Assembly (NCBI RefSeq): GCF_029227915.1
Contig: NC_079878.1
Location: forward strand, 372,001 to 436,000
DNA from: Hydractinia symbiolongicarpus
Taxonomy: Eukaryota; Cnidaria; Hydrozoa; Anthoathecata; Hydractiniidae
DNA length: 64,000 nt
Direction: 5' to 3'
In this document: positions 42,301-53,740 of the stretch, piece by piece
Layout: the number at the start of each line of letters is the position of its first letter
Numbering within the stretch: the stretch's first letter is position 1
Position numbers and translations under genes: made by a program
Notes under the pieces: generated by a model
What the model was told of the DNA's origin: nothing
What the model saw: only the letters and a program-made list of their open reading frames with translations
Database searches by the model: none

Positions 42301-45300
42301 GAAATCTTATACAAAACGTTTATAAAATACAGAATATTTTTATAGGGGATGTATATTATAGACCCTTTGAAAAAAAGGCAGTTGCTAGTTTTGAAATTCA
42401 ATTAACTAAAAAAGAATGAATCTTAATAAAATCTCTATATGTATAATTTCTTTTTTATTGTTTAAAGAAACAGCTATATATTATTTTTTTTACAATTCTT
42501 TTATACGATACAATTGACTCCCGTCTCTTTATTTACAAAATGTAAACATTCTATTTCGAAAATACCACATGTTGTGTTCAAATAAAAGTATTAGAAAATA
42601 AAGAAATCATTTACAAGGACAAAGCTCTACAGGAAGCTTTACAAAAAGCCCTGACACTAAAATTTTACTTGAAGTGATTCAGACATTTTAGTGATAAAAT
42701 TTCAATTTTTAAACTTATCTATATATGGCAAAATATTTTTGCACCAAGAAAATTGGTCAAAAGGAGAAGTCATATTATGTTTGTAACAAAAAACCTCAAA
42801 ACACAAAATTAAAAATGAAAGGGTAATTGTGTTTGCTGCTGGAAAAATGAAATCACAAACTCATCAAAGACGTACCATAATTGACCACCTACAGCATCAG
42901 AACTTTTCCAATGCAAAACACAAGTTCCTGAATTACCAACACTTTTTTTAAAACATGTCCTCTCTTCTTGAGTCAAGTGAATCGCTAATCGAACAACTTT
43001 GTATCATCAGACCCAAGGAAGTTCAGACTCGGAATCTCTTACGCTGAAGCCCCCTACAGTGAAACAAATGCAGCAAATTGAAACACTGCAAATAACAACA
43101 TCGGTGATGTGGCAAGGTTCATCTTAAAAAGAATTTTGCAATGAAAGTAAGTATATTTTGTCACCGATTAATAAAAAGATGGGTCTATTTAATCATTCGA
43201 GCGCACATGAAGGAAAACTACAGTATGCATAATAACAGAATTGAGTGGACAGATCAAAAGCGGCCAACACAATGGTCTAATTTTATGAAAAATGACAACA
43301 ACAAGACCGAACTAGTGGATTTTCTTCACGAATGGTCACATCCTTCATGTTATGCAGACCTGTTTTCTTCTGACACTATTCTTCACATCAACAGTGGGTC
43401 AACGTTTTTCAAATTAACTTTCAAAGGTGGTTTAGTACAATTCACTGAAGACTCACTGCAAACGGATCAAGAAGAGGTTGACACTAAAGTTTTTTGTGTT
43501 CATACTATGCTGCTTTATCTGGAATTCCCTCTGTTTGTATCTGTCCTGTTGATACAGATATACCTTTGTTTATGCTTTGTACTTCTCCTTCAAGACTGCC
43601 ATAAAGATGTTTGTTCAGATTGGTTACAAAAAGTTTTGGACATCAAAAATTTTGTCATCGAACTTGGATACGATTTGATTTCGGCTTTTTCAGCACTCCA
43701 TGCATTCACTGGCCATAGTGTATAACCGTGCATTTCACGGAAAGGGGATAAAGAAAGTCATCAAATAATTAGAAACTTAGAAGAATCACTAAAACAATTA
43801 AAGCAATTGGTGAACATGATGTATTCAAAGTGGACTTGTTTCCAAGCATCAAACGTTTTGTTTGTCAACTTTATGGTTTGTAAGACTTACCGATACCAAC
43901 CGTGCACACTACAAGAAGTTCTGAGTGAACTGTGTGACTGACATAGTGAAGTTGTCGCTTGAACACTCCCCTTCCATTCCAAGTCCTGGTGTAAAGTATG
44001 GTTTGATCATAAGCAAGGGAAAGTTGGAGATCCAGTGGATGTTCAAAAATCAAGTACCTGACTAAATTGCTAAACCGGTGTTTCTGATAATTTTGGTCAC
44101 ATTTTTCGGATTTTACCCGAAAATCAGGGAAAATCATTTTTGGGGGCAATATTTGACCTTTATTTATGAAAACTATATAAAAACTGAAAAATTATGTTAA
44201 AAAAATTTCTTTGGCTGTCAGAAACTTTGAACAGAATGTCTAAAATTGTTCTAGAACGAAAGTAAGTGAAATTTAAGCACATAGTGGTATATTAGACAAA
44301 TTTTAAGCTTTTAATGACGTCACAAAAAAGTGCTGATATAAGCAAAACTTTATTGCTGCCATTTTGTTTCTTTTATGACGTACTATAAGTGTGCCAAGTG
44401 TGATTCAATTTAAACAAGCCTGTCCAAAGTTATGGAGGGAGGTCATAATATGTTCGAAATACCCTGGAAGGAATAGGGTAAAGTTTGTTTAAATTGTATA
44501 CAAATTTAACAAGAAGTGTCTATTTCTGACTTACAAATTTCATGATAAAAACATAGAGGAACCTACTTAAAAGAGGTAAAAGAATTTAATAATGTCCAGT
44601 CTGATGTGTTGACAACAACTGCTAATGTGTATTTTTATTTTAGCTGCAGTTAATAAGATGATTAAAGAAATGATTCCCATGATCCGTGTGTCTAATGACG
44701 CAAGGGAGCTTGTTCTTAACTGTTGTACAGGTTTGTCATGTTCACCTTTAAATAAGCCACATCATTTTATCTTCTCTAGTTTGTAAAATTCTATTTTAAT
44801 TAAGGCCCATCATTATATTAACATAAGTATTAAGTGTTGGGCTCATCTATTTTATAATACCTGTATATGTCTGTCATGCAAAATAGTAACCGAAGTAGCA
44901 AGACACATGAAATGTTGTAAGTAAAGGACGTGCAAGCCAGTGCATTTTTCCATGGGTCACTGACTAGTGTAATCATGTTTATACAAAGAAACAGGACATG
45001 GTAGATTAGTTCTTTTTTATTACAGTTGGGGTCTTCTTCACACATAAAACCTAAAACAGAAGTTGAAAATTTGTTTAATGGTTTAGGGGAATGCGATAAA
45101 GTTAGGTCTTAGGGACAACATTTACTGCACTCGATGCTTTGAGTAGGTTTTGTGTGTTCTAAGCCCGTCGTAGTGCTCCTGTGTTGATTATCTGATTTTA
45201 AAAAAAGTATTTGTTTAAATTGAATGCATTTTTTTTTCTAGAATTTATTCATTTAATAGCATCAGAAGCAAATGAGATATGCAACAAACAAACAAAGAAG

Positions 45301-47338
45301 ACCATCTCTCCAGAGCATGTCATCTTGGCTTTAGAGGTAAATTTATTTCTTAGGAAGTCTTTTATGTGTTACCTGAAGTATTCCCTCTTTAACCTTATAT
45401 CTATTCGTTGATTTCAGAGCCTTGGATTTCAAGAATATATTAAAGATGTGGAGGATGTTTATCAACAGTTTAAAAAGCAAAACCAAGTGAGACATACTCT
45501 TTCAGCGCAACATTTTATTCCACTCGTGTAGTTGCTATGGTTGGAATACTATTAATATGGATAAGATAAAAGATGCTGTATTCGAACTTGTTGACTGTTT
45601 ACTTTTAACAAGTTAAAATGAAGTTAAAGAGTATTAATTTATCGAACTGAACGAACTGTGTAACCTTTATTTTATTTTTTTTGTAGACAAGAAAGAAGAA
45701 CAATAAAATGAAAAACCAGGTATATATTCCACCAGTCTTTCTTTTCATCATATATTTTTTACAGTTTTTTAAAAAGCAAAACCAACTTAGACATACTCTT
45801 TTCGCACAACATTTTATTCCACTTGTGTAGTTACACGTTAAAAATATATCGAGGAGGAAAGTGTCAGAAAAAAATAAGCATATTATAAGCCTACCCACAG
45901 AAAGACTTAGCATATGTTATGATTAGTTTTACGACTGTTGCCACAACAACAGCATTTCACACGTAAGATAAGCATAGTAGATTGGGATTATACAGCTACA
46001 AAAACCCTGATCGTTTGCGTGCGTTGTTATATCTATCTAATTTTTGTTTGTATAGGGTGTATCAGAGGATGAGCTTCTGCGGCAGCAGCAAGCTTTGTTT
46101 GCACAAGCTCGTGCAGAGCAAGCCCACGTGCGTATATTTTATATGCTTTTGTTCATTTATTTTGATATGTTTATAATAAATAAAGTATGTCCTGCGAAAA
46201 GGTATAAGTACTAAAACTCAGACCTGTTGTCGGTCACGGTTTATTTATAGCTTCTCTGTTTTGGATTCCAAATTTTTTATCATTTGTTCAATCACGAATG
46301 CGTTAATCAAGTGGTTTTTCAACACAAAAATGAATCCGTGAAAGAAAAGTGCAGATACATTCAAGAATGGGAAGATTCGCCAAATTTTTGTATTTTAGAA
46401 ACATAAACTTTCGCGAATAAGCAGTAATATAAGATTTTGCGAACATAAATTTTCGCAAATCGACGCTCTTGAAAAAATTACCTATCGCGAAACACTGGTA
46501 GGAACATAAACTTTCGCGAATAAGCAGTAATAAAAGATTTTACGAACACAAATTTTCGCAAATCGACGCTCTTGAAAAAATTACCTATCGCGAAACACTG
46601 GTAGGAATATAAACTTTCGCGAATAAGCAGTAATATAAGATTTTGCGAACATAAATTTTCGCAAATCGACGCTCTTGAAAAAATTACCTATCGCGAAACA
46701 CTGGTAGGAACATAAACTTTCGCGAATAAGCAGTAATATAAGATTTTGCGAACATAAATTTTCGCAAATCGACGCTCTTGAAAAAATTACCTATCGCGAA
46801 ACACTGGTTCTCCTTTTTTAAGTATTTTATGGATTTAAGGAACAAGCTTATTTGAGGCACTTCTAAAGGAAGGCGTTATTTAAAAAATAATGCAAAAAGT
46901 CGTCTAAACAATTTTCTTTATCGCATTAGTTGTTTTATTGTCGTTATTTCACTGTTTTTTTTTTTTCTGGCATAGGAGGAATGGTTACATATGCAGCAAC
47001 AAGGCTTGCTTCAACAACAACAACAACCCGGTACAACTGGTATGCAGCCGATAGCAACTGGTTTTGCTACACCTGACGTACATGCGTTAAATCAGCAAGC
47101 TCTGATGCAGCAACCGTCTATATCACAACCAATCGCTTCATCTCAAGTCTCGACGCAGGGAGCGTTACCGCCAATCGCACAGAGTAATATAATCAATTCA
47201 AAATCGTTTGAGGTTAAACCGCCACAACCAAACACTATGAACAATACGCCAGCTTGGGGCGTAAGTAACGCCGCAAATACAATTACGCACACTAATAACA
47301 TACAACAAAACACTTCCGGGGAATCGGGAAACACGTAG
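39304..47338 (+). CDS. DR1: DR1 / NC2-beta, negative cofactor 2 subunit
   Basis: Complete gene with seven coding exons: 39304-39355, 44644-44730, 45242-45336, 45418-45486, 45687-45719, 46056-46127 and 46976-47338, totalling 771 bases (256 residues), phases closed. The product is the histone-fold partner of DRAP1 that binds TBP on the promoter and represses pol II preinitiation. The N-terminus DDLSLPR is followed by the H2B-like fold, with VSNDARELVLNCCTEFIHLI, ASEANEICNK and KTISPEHVILALESLGF. The conserved helix SEDELLRQQQALFAQARAEQ comes next, then EEWLHMQ. The C-terminal exon is Q/N/T-rich and makes the protein about 80 residues longer than the 176-residue human DR1. The small lysine-rich exon (45687-45719) encodes a basic linker. 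Intron 1 is 5.3 kb and full of repeats. Confidence 0.95.
39628..39843 (+). repeat. Purine-rich GGCAAGG-type minisatellite
   Basis: About 215 bases of degenerate 6-12 base units built on GGCAAGG/GGCACGG, almost free of pyrimidine runs. The open frames on both strands here are a by-product of this composition. Confidence 0.75.
40145..40612. mobile_element. hAT-like MITE (468 bp)
   Basis: Terminal inverted repeats of about 20 bases (GAGGGTGCTGATAAGCTGC against GAGGGTGCCGATAAGCCGC), flanked by an exact 8-bp duplication GAAATAAT at 40137-40144 and 40613-40620. The body is non-coding and much more GC-rich than its surroundings, with repeated CCCGAA/TTCGGG motifs. Confidence 0.78.
40895..40962 (-). 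tRNA. tRNA-like pseudogene / SINE head
   Basis: Minus strand: near-complete acceptor stem (GCCCTGC with ACAGGGC), A box TGGTCTAATGG and B box GGTTCAAATCC. It is only 68 bases long, and the anticodon loop is reduced to about four bases (CTCAT-GCAA-ATGAG), so it cannot be a normal tRNA. Probably a tRNA-derived SINE head or a decayed tRNA gene. Confidence 0.5.
43100..44100 (+). pseudogene. Degenerate copy of an 'HAFTGCD'-type repeat protein
   Basis: A 194-codon frame (43141-43725) has DQEEVDTKVFCVH and ends ALHAFTGHSV. These correspond to the EEADTR...H and HAFTGCD motifs of an uncharacterised multi-copy family common in cnidarian and other invertebrate genomes. Further similarity (FVCQLYG, then LPIPT) continues past the stop through frameshifts to about 44090. 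It lies in DR1 intron 1, in the same orientation. It is a decayed insertion, not a working gene. Confidence 0.5.
45761..45832 (+). repeat. Partial duplicate of DR1 exon 4 end and its downstream intron
   Basis: Resembles 45465-45533: the last codons of exon 4 plus about 45 bases of intron. The splice donor GTGAG is changed to CTTAG, so this copy cannot splice at the same place. Confidence 0.75.
46401..46808 (+). repeat. Tandem array, four units of 103 bp
   Basis: Units begin at 46401, 46504, 46607 and 46710. Units 1 and 4 are essentially identical over their length, and units 2 and 3 differ at only a few positions. Each unit has three TTCGCGAA-like palindromic words. It lies in DR1 intron 6. 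Confidence 0.95.
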
Positions 47339-48402
47339 TACAGTTAGGATGTATATATATTTTTAGTTACCACAAATCTTTTTCATATTGTATTTCTTTC
47401 AACTTTTGTGTCATGTTCATAGCCATTATTTACGTTTTCAAAGAAAAAAAAAACGAGTTTGGAATGTACGAGTTTTTATTCGCATAAAGCCAGGTATTAG
47501 GAACTTCAAATCTGATAGTTATATTATCCTTAAAATAACCACATTCCGAAAACTTAAAACTACCCTGTAAGTTTTCCAACCGTCCTGCAATATTTCGGTA
47601 TGATGCACTTAAGAAATTCAACAAGTCAAACAAAACTGCCTTCAGCGCAAAACATTTAAGATACGTTTCACGTAATTTTCACAACCGAATTGACAATTTC
47701 TGTCAACTATACACTAATTAACTGTGAAACACACGCGTATCTCGGACGCGGTTAGTTAATTAACGTTTAATCAGTCAATTTAAAATTTGCATTAAAATTT
47801 TATTACAAGCTCATGTTTAGTTTATTTCAGTCTTGTGTTTGTGAAAAGTAATAAAAAAACGATTTTTTGTTAATTAGTCTAGCATCACCTGTTGCAGATA
47901 TGCTATGCAAGCGAGGCTTGAGTTTTTTATTGGCTTGCAATACGTCGATGATCGATTAGAAATAGGCTTCGTGTATCCTAGAGGAACAAAAAAAAACCCA
48001 GCTTCGTTACAACATTTGTTCCACAGTTTCATAGCTGTACAGCTATCTTGTTTATTCTTGTTTTGTCCTACTGGAATCCGAACTGTAGAAGCCCATGTTT
48101 GTACAAAATTCCCTGTACAACACACTAGTATTTTCTTCATCTCGAATTCCTACTTATCATCACCGCATATTTTGTCCGAATTATGAGAGAAATTTACTTC
48201 GCTTACCCCTGGTAGCTGATGCATGCATCCCAGCTCGTCTTCGAAAAAAGCCGTTCTACTCGCTCAGTGGGCGACAGCTTAAATCATACCGATTTTTACC
48301 GAATAAGATCAAAATACTATGCCGAATATTGTCGTTCGTTCAACTATACCGAACCATTACGAGTAAATAAGACGAGGATTATCTTCCTTACAAGAGGTCA
48401 AC
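47339..48402 (+). other. DR1 3' UTR and upstream region of the cysteine-rich peptide gene
   Basis: No coding evidence. Frames at 47905-48186 and 48095-48449 lack family similarity; the sequence near 48180-48400 is more likely promoter and 5' UTR of the next gene. Confidence 0.5.
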
Positions 48403-50994
48403 ATGTTGCCATTGGTCGTTTTCGTACAGTTATTCATATTTTTAGGTAAGTATATTTAACAAAGCTCATATACAACTTGGAGAAAAACAAAGCGAGGTGA
48501 TAATCTTAATAGAAGATTTTTTTAAAAATCCCTTGGAAGATTCGGACAGTTTTTAATTTTAAATTTTAGGGCTGGGAAGTTCACCGAAATTTTGTTAGCA
48601 TTGATTCCACTGGAAAATACACGTCGTTATTTAACACGGTGGAATCTCTCTATCTCAACTACTCCCTATCTTGAACTTTTCTCTATCTCGAACTAAAGTC
48701 TCGGTCCATTTGTGGTCCGCCTAACGTATTTTTCTTTTCTTTATCTCGAACTTTCTCTATCTCGAACAATTTTTTTGGTCCCTTGCGAGTTCGAGATAGA
48801 GAGATTCCTCTGTATTTGTTTTTTCCTTTGAGTTAATGTTAAAAATACATCAAAAACTTACAAAAGAAAGTCCCTGTACGTGACTGTTTCGAATTTTCTC
48901 ACTTGTGCAATTAAAACATTTTTTAAGGCAGTGAATATCGCCATAAACAATTTTGCAAAACACACTTTTTTAAAAAATCGTGAGGCTCGAAATGCCAAAG
49001 CCTTACCATGGCTAGCGTAATAGTAGAAAACATAAACTTTTCAGAAAATGATACGAGATTTCAAAAAAGGGAGAATGCCATAAAAATAAAAACAAATGTA
49101 ACCTAGTCAAACAAAAAGGTAGAAAGCTTATTAAATAAAAAAAAGAAAGAAGGTTAACATGGGCGTATCATAAGAACTTAAAACACATCTAAGGTTCAAA
49201 TGGATGATTTTTTAAAAAAAGCATTGATCCTATCCTGCAAAAAAAAATTTATACCTTATAAAAGTCGAAGAGGGTTCAAAGTTGTCAAAAATCTACATAA
49301 CTGAGATTAATAAAAGTTTATAACCATAAGTGAAAAACACGTATATTTTGATAATAGAAGCAAGCATGTTTGTGGCATATGATATTATGCTATGAAACCT
49401 TAATAAAAGTTTTTCTTGTTTACTTATTTCAAAGGGGCACTTGACGTAAAGGGAAGGTGGCCGGTGATAAGGCATTTTCCATCCTTTTATGCTCATCCAA
49501 TACTTTAAAGTTTAGTTTATCAAAGAAGTGACGAAAAACAAAGGAAGTAAGCTGGAGAAACAATTTTTTGACAACCTGGAGACTTAAAAACGCTAAATTT
49601 TTCTACGGATGTCAACTATTTCTCACAAAACATGTAATTATATTCCAATATAAATATTATTTTGCTTTAAGTTTTATCTTCTTTCTAGACGGTGCTAGTA
49701 TCGATACAGAAAAGCAATTACATCGCAGTTTAAGTAAGTTTGGTTTATAAAAAGACTACAACAAGACCAACCTCGACCCCCGGCCCATTGTCTCTATTTT
49801 ATAACGGGACGGCGTCTTCTGTATTAGAAAAAGGAAAAAAACCCTGGGATCGAGGTTGCAGTAAGATTATACTATAACCTTTAATATTCTTCAGTAAACG
49901 CGGGTTTTAGCAACTCATTTAAAATCCCTGGATAGCTTTATGGTTTTGATATGATTATCGATAACGTATAACCATTTTTATAAATTGCTCGTTTCTTTCT
50001 CCAGAAGTAATCTCTAACAGTCTAGTAATCTCTCGCTTTTCTGTATTGCATAAAAGTTATACTTTTGAAAGTAAAGGAAAAAATTTTTTTATCAACATTA
50101 AAATAAAACGAAAAAGGTCCTTGTTGCAGATGTCTGCCAACCATTTATTTGAAAGCGTAAAGAAGCCCTGAAAATAAAATTATTCAAAATGGCGCATTTT
50201 TCACAGTTTTCGAGTTTTTTGTTGTTGTTGTTTAATTTTTGATGGAAACTGTAAGATAGTTGACTTCCCTGAGACATAAAGAAGTTATCATTACAAAGTT
50301 AATATTTGAAACAATTTGCTAGTTTTTTATCTTCAGTCTCAACCTCGTTCCCAGGGATTCTTGCCATTTTGGCATAGAGGAAAAAAAATGCAATACAAAT
50401 AGATATAAAAAGTCTGTATACATACTAGTCCAATCCAAAAAATCCACGGGTTTGCCCGTTCTTTTTACACTACATTGCGTGCGTCTCGCTACTTGCAGTA
50501 CCATTTTGCGTGACAAGCAGATAGATATGATATAATACAAATAGTCGTTAGCCCGTGGAAAAATCCACGGTTTCACCCGTCCTTTAAATTTACCCGTCGC
50601 AGCAAAGTAGATAAAAATATATCGCATTTGATATTCGTGTTTCCGTAACATCATTTTCTAACTCGCACAGAGACAGACGACGGCTATTATTATAGAGATG
50701 TGTCAGTTAAATCCCATGGTGATATTCTTCATCTTAGGATGTACTAAGGTTGAATGTGATCTGACCAACGCTTTATCGTATTGTGGACCGTTCAAAAAAC
50801 CGTGTAACCCTGGTCACGAGGAAGCTCCTTCCGGGCATTGCATAGAAGGAAATAAAAGATGCTGTCGCACGGCTTGTCATGGTCATTTGTCATATTGTTT
50901 TGCTGAGGCGAGTGACTGTTTACCTGGGCATCAGCATGTTGAAGGGAAATGTCCTGTCGCTGGATTTAAATGCTGCGCACCAATAAACCAATAA
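48403..50994 (+). CDS. Secreted precursor with two tandem six-cysteine (beta-defensin-like) domains
   Basis: Three coding exons: 48403-48445, 49689-49733 and 50738-50994, phase 1 at both introns, total 345 bases (114 residues). Exon 1 encodes a hydrophobic signal peptide (MLPLVVFVQLFIFL). Exon 2 encodes a short spacer. The exon 2/3 junction creates an R-S-L-R sequence, a minimal furin-type R-x-x-R site, directly before the first cysteine. Exon 3 encodes two domains with spacing C-x8-C-x6-C-x11-C-x6-CC and C-x6-C-x6-C-x10-C-x6-CC, the order and terminal CC pair of beta-defensin folds. Such folds occur in antimicrobial peptides and in some cnidarian channel-acting peptides, so the function is open. 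An AATAAA overlaps the stop codon (50990-50995), with another at 50982-50987. Not recognised as a named family. Confidence 0.72.
48640..48815. mobile_element. pogo/Tc1-like MITE
   Basis: Inverted ends of about 20 bases (GGAATCTCTCTATCTC near 48648 and its complement near 48795-48810), with internal TCTATCTCGAAC repeats. It lies in intron 1 of the cysteine-rich peptide gene. A TA target site is visible only on the right side. Confidence 0.5.
49768..49858. mobile_element. Small MITE with CAACCTCG...CGAGGTTG ends
   Basis: Inverted terminal sequences CAACCTCGACCCCCGG and CCCTGGGATCGAGGTTG flank a 60-base core. Single related ends (CAACCTCGTT.CCAGGG) also occur at 50340 and 51867. Confidence 0.6.
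50425..50540 (-). mobile_element. Helitron-like element, subtype 2 (5' end uncertain)
   Basis: Begins on the plus strand with CTAG preceded by A, has the AAAAAATCCACGGG hairpin remnant, and shares TACCATTTTGCGTGACA with 31338-31463. It abuts the next element. Confidence 0.5.
50541..50698 (-). mobile_element. Helitron-like element, subtype 1
   Basis: About 85-90% similar by eye to 19509-19680, with the same TCTCTATAATAATAG start and hairpin. The terminal CTAG has mutated. It lies only about 40 bases upstream of the acceptor of the cysteine-rich peptide's last exon. Confidence 0.65.
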
Positions 50995-53740
50995 AATTAT
51001 GCTGAACTGTCCCTACCCAATACGCCATGTGAAGTATTGGAATTGAAAAAAAGCCTGGAAAAGAAAAGTTATGCTTAGTTACATCACCATTTGTGTCCCC
51101 AGAGTTCTTTAAGAGAGCTCTGGGGTTGAGAATGCCACATCACCGTAATTGATTAAAGTTCAGATTTAATTTTTTCTCTCTCAAAAACTCCTGCCTATTG
51201 AAAAAAAAAAATTTTAAGCTTGCACTTCTTGATTACTCACTATATATGTAAGAACAGTTTGGCGTCGCAAAGCTGTGCTTTACTGAGTAAGGACACTAAA
51301 ATTTAGGTAAAACGTTTTTTAACTTCCCCGCCGATAAGTTTGTTCTATTTCAACAGGATAGCATGTTAGACAAATTTTTCGTCAATAGCCATTTGTACAA
51401 GCTGATATGTAAGGACAAGTGATATAATTTTAATTATTAGTTCTAGTATTTTTTACTTGTAATGAAGAAGGTGAATTTTCAAGCACCTTTAGACAACGGC
51501 AAATTCTTGCCTGAAAATCTTTCTATTATAATCTTAATATAGTTTGAGCCGGCTTATACATAGGATTGTAGAAATGTAACAATAAATATAAATATAATTT
51601 GATAAATAAAGTTTTTTTCTCTCCAATCCTATCAAGTCAGGAATCAAAAAAAATAATTTAAAATGCACATTCTGGCTCCAAAGTTTTTTATTTTGGGCTA
51701 TTCTTAATATAAAAAGAATGAATAAAATATCTGATTTAAAAATACGTCTTTACCTGTCATACGTTGAATCAGAATTTAGTCAAAAAACCACAAAATCTTT
51801 GCACCAAAAACTAATCAATTTTTAAAGTAATTATTTATGGTTATCATGTATCTTATTGGCTTTGATCAACCTCGTTTCCAGGGTCTAGTGGCACAATTTG
51901 AAGACCATGATGGAAAAGTGATGTATGAAAAACTAAGAGTTTTTTTAGCATATGGCAAAATAAGGACCAGACAAGAACCAGAATGACTAATTTACAGATT
52001 ACCGTGTTATAAAAAGCAGATTTATAACGTGCGAACTAGGATAATATTTTACGATGGATCAAATATGAAATTTATAAATCTAGGTCAAAAGATGACTACA
52101 CGTCCAACTTGCGGACTAAATTTAACATTGTTCAGATTATGATAAAAAAAAGGACCAGATGTTAGTGAAACCAGAGCGCCAACATCGCAATTGAAGGTCT
52201 TGCATGGTCCGTGTATACAAGTTGTAGAATTAATTATTTCTGTTATATATCAGTATATTAAAGACCGAATATTTTTGTTGCGAATCACAATATCTTTAAT
52301 TCGGTATAATGAGCAGAGGTAGAACTACCGCCATGAAGATTTTTACGTTAAGAAGCGGTTTAAATTAAAAAAAAAATCCGAGTGAATGTGATCCTAAGTC
52401 TAATAAAACATTCTGTACTAACGAGGTATGTTAGCAAAAAGAGCGGTTGAACCAAAAATGTCGAATTCGTGCTAGGTAATGGTTAGTTTTAAAAAAAATT
52501 GACACCAAGTGTGGGACATTTGGAATAAGTTAGCACAATATCAAGTTATTTTATCATCTATAGGTCAAAAACAAAAGTATTTCCACATGATATGTCATTT
52601 TAGACATTAAAATATATATTACTACATTTTATGAAACATATACACTCTTGTAAGGCTAAGGATAATATATACATTTTAAAATTCCTTAAAAATATTAAAA
52701 ACGTAGCTCCAGTAGAATTTAAACAAATAAATGCCTAACTTATTTCTTTGAAAAAAAAAGAAAGTATAAAATCAATCAATTAATTAATCAATCATTATCA
52801 TCCAACAGCAAGCAGTATGTGGTTCTGTCCGTCACAGGTTTTTTTACAGGTTTTTTTCTCTAAGAACGATCATTTTGAAAAAAGCCTTCATATGTTCTTA
52901 ACTTTTCCAATTTGAAGCCTCAAAATGTTCCTAAATTGTTCTTAACTTTCTACCTTTTAAAATCAGCTAATTATTTTTCAATTGCTGCAAATAAAATGAT
53001 TTTGATGTAGGGTATATATTTTCAAATTCAGCTACTTTCACCATATATATGTTCTTTAGTTTGCTTGCAGTTATTTGTCATCTTTCGTTTATTTAGGCGG
53101 TTTATCTTTTGTTTATATTTTTATGTAAAAAATATGTAGTCAAGCTTCACAAAGCCTTATAGTTTTCTTAACATGTTCTTAAATTTTACGATTTTGAAGT
53201 TTGATTTCGCATAAACTTGGTTTTTATCAAAAAAAAGGGGAACTAGTCCGTTTTTTAAAAATTTGTTCCACCATTGGGTGGAAGCTTACCTCAAAGTTCA
53301 TAACAAGTTGATTATAAATGAAAGTGCTTGAAATGCTGTCTAGGTTTTTTAATGTTTTTGAATATGTTTTTAGTTCTTGGGGATATAAGACTTGAAAAAG
53401 TAGCTAACTATGCAAATTGCTGATAAACCGTACACTACTTTATAGGCGCAATTTTTGTTAGAGATGAGTTTTAAAAATCATTTGCAGTTTTCATCACATC
53501 GCAAAGATACTTTCCGCAAATGAAGCCATCGGGAAAACAAAATCTGTTTGGTTTGCGAAAATAACTTCCGCAAAATACAAATTTCTTTGACTGGAAAAAA
53601 TTTCGTCAAGGTAATACATCACAAATTGGTAGAACTGTTAAACACCATACCTCACTGAGAAATGTAAGAGTTCTTAAAAATGTAGATGCGTTTGCTACTA
53701 GAATTCTTATAACTACTTGTAAATAAAATAAATAAATAAT
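50995..53740. other. Intergenic, no gene seen
   Basis: 2.7 kb of AT-rich sequence between convergent genes. Only small structures were noticed: a hairpin CCAGAGTTCT...GAGCTCTGG at 51099-51123 and a lone MITE end at 51867. Confidence 0.6.

Larger units (their letters stand above)
39356..44643 (+). other. DR1 intron 1 (repeat-rich)
   Basis: A 5.3 kb intron. Besides the elements listed separately (39628, 40145, 40895, 43100) it is AT-rich with no convincing gene; the short open frames at 41735 and 42022 show no family features. Confidence 0.75.

Noticed and set aside
43141-43725. Intact 194-residue gene
   Set aside because: Family similarity continues past the stop through frameshifts and the key motif is altered (HAFTGHS), so it was called a pseudogene instead.
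46401-46808. CRISPR-like array
   Set aside because: The units are contiguous with no unique spacers, and the context is a eukaryotic intron.
47905-48449. Plus-strand frames before the cysteine-rich peptide gene
   Set aside because: No family features; the true start fits better at 48403, where a hydrophobic signal peptide and a consensus donor (GTAAGT) follow.
50698-50737. ATG at 50698 as the start of the cysteine-rich peptide
   Set aside because: The codons before 50738 come from a Helitron-like end and an intron tail with a TCTTAG acceptor; upstream exons with a signal peptide join in phase.
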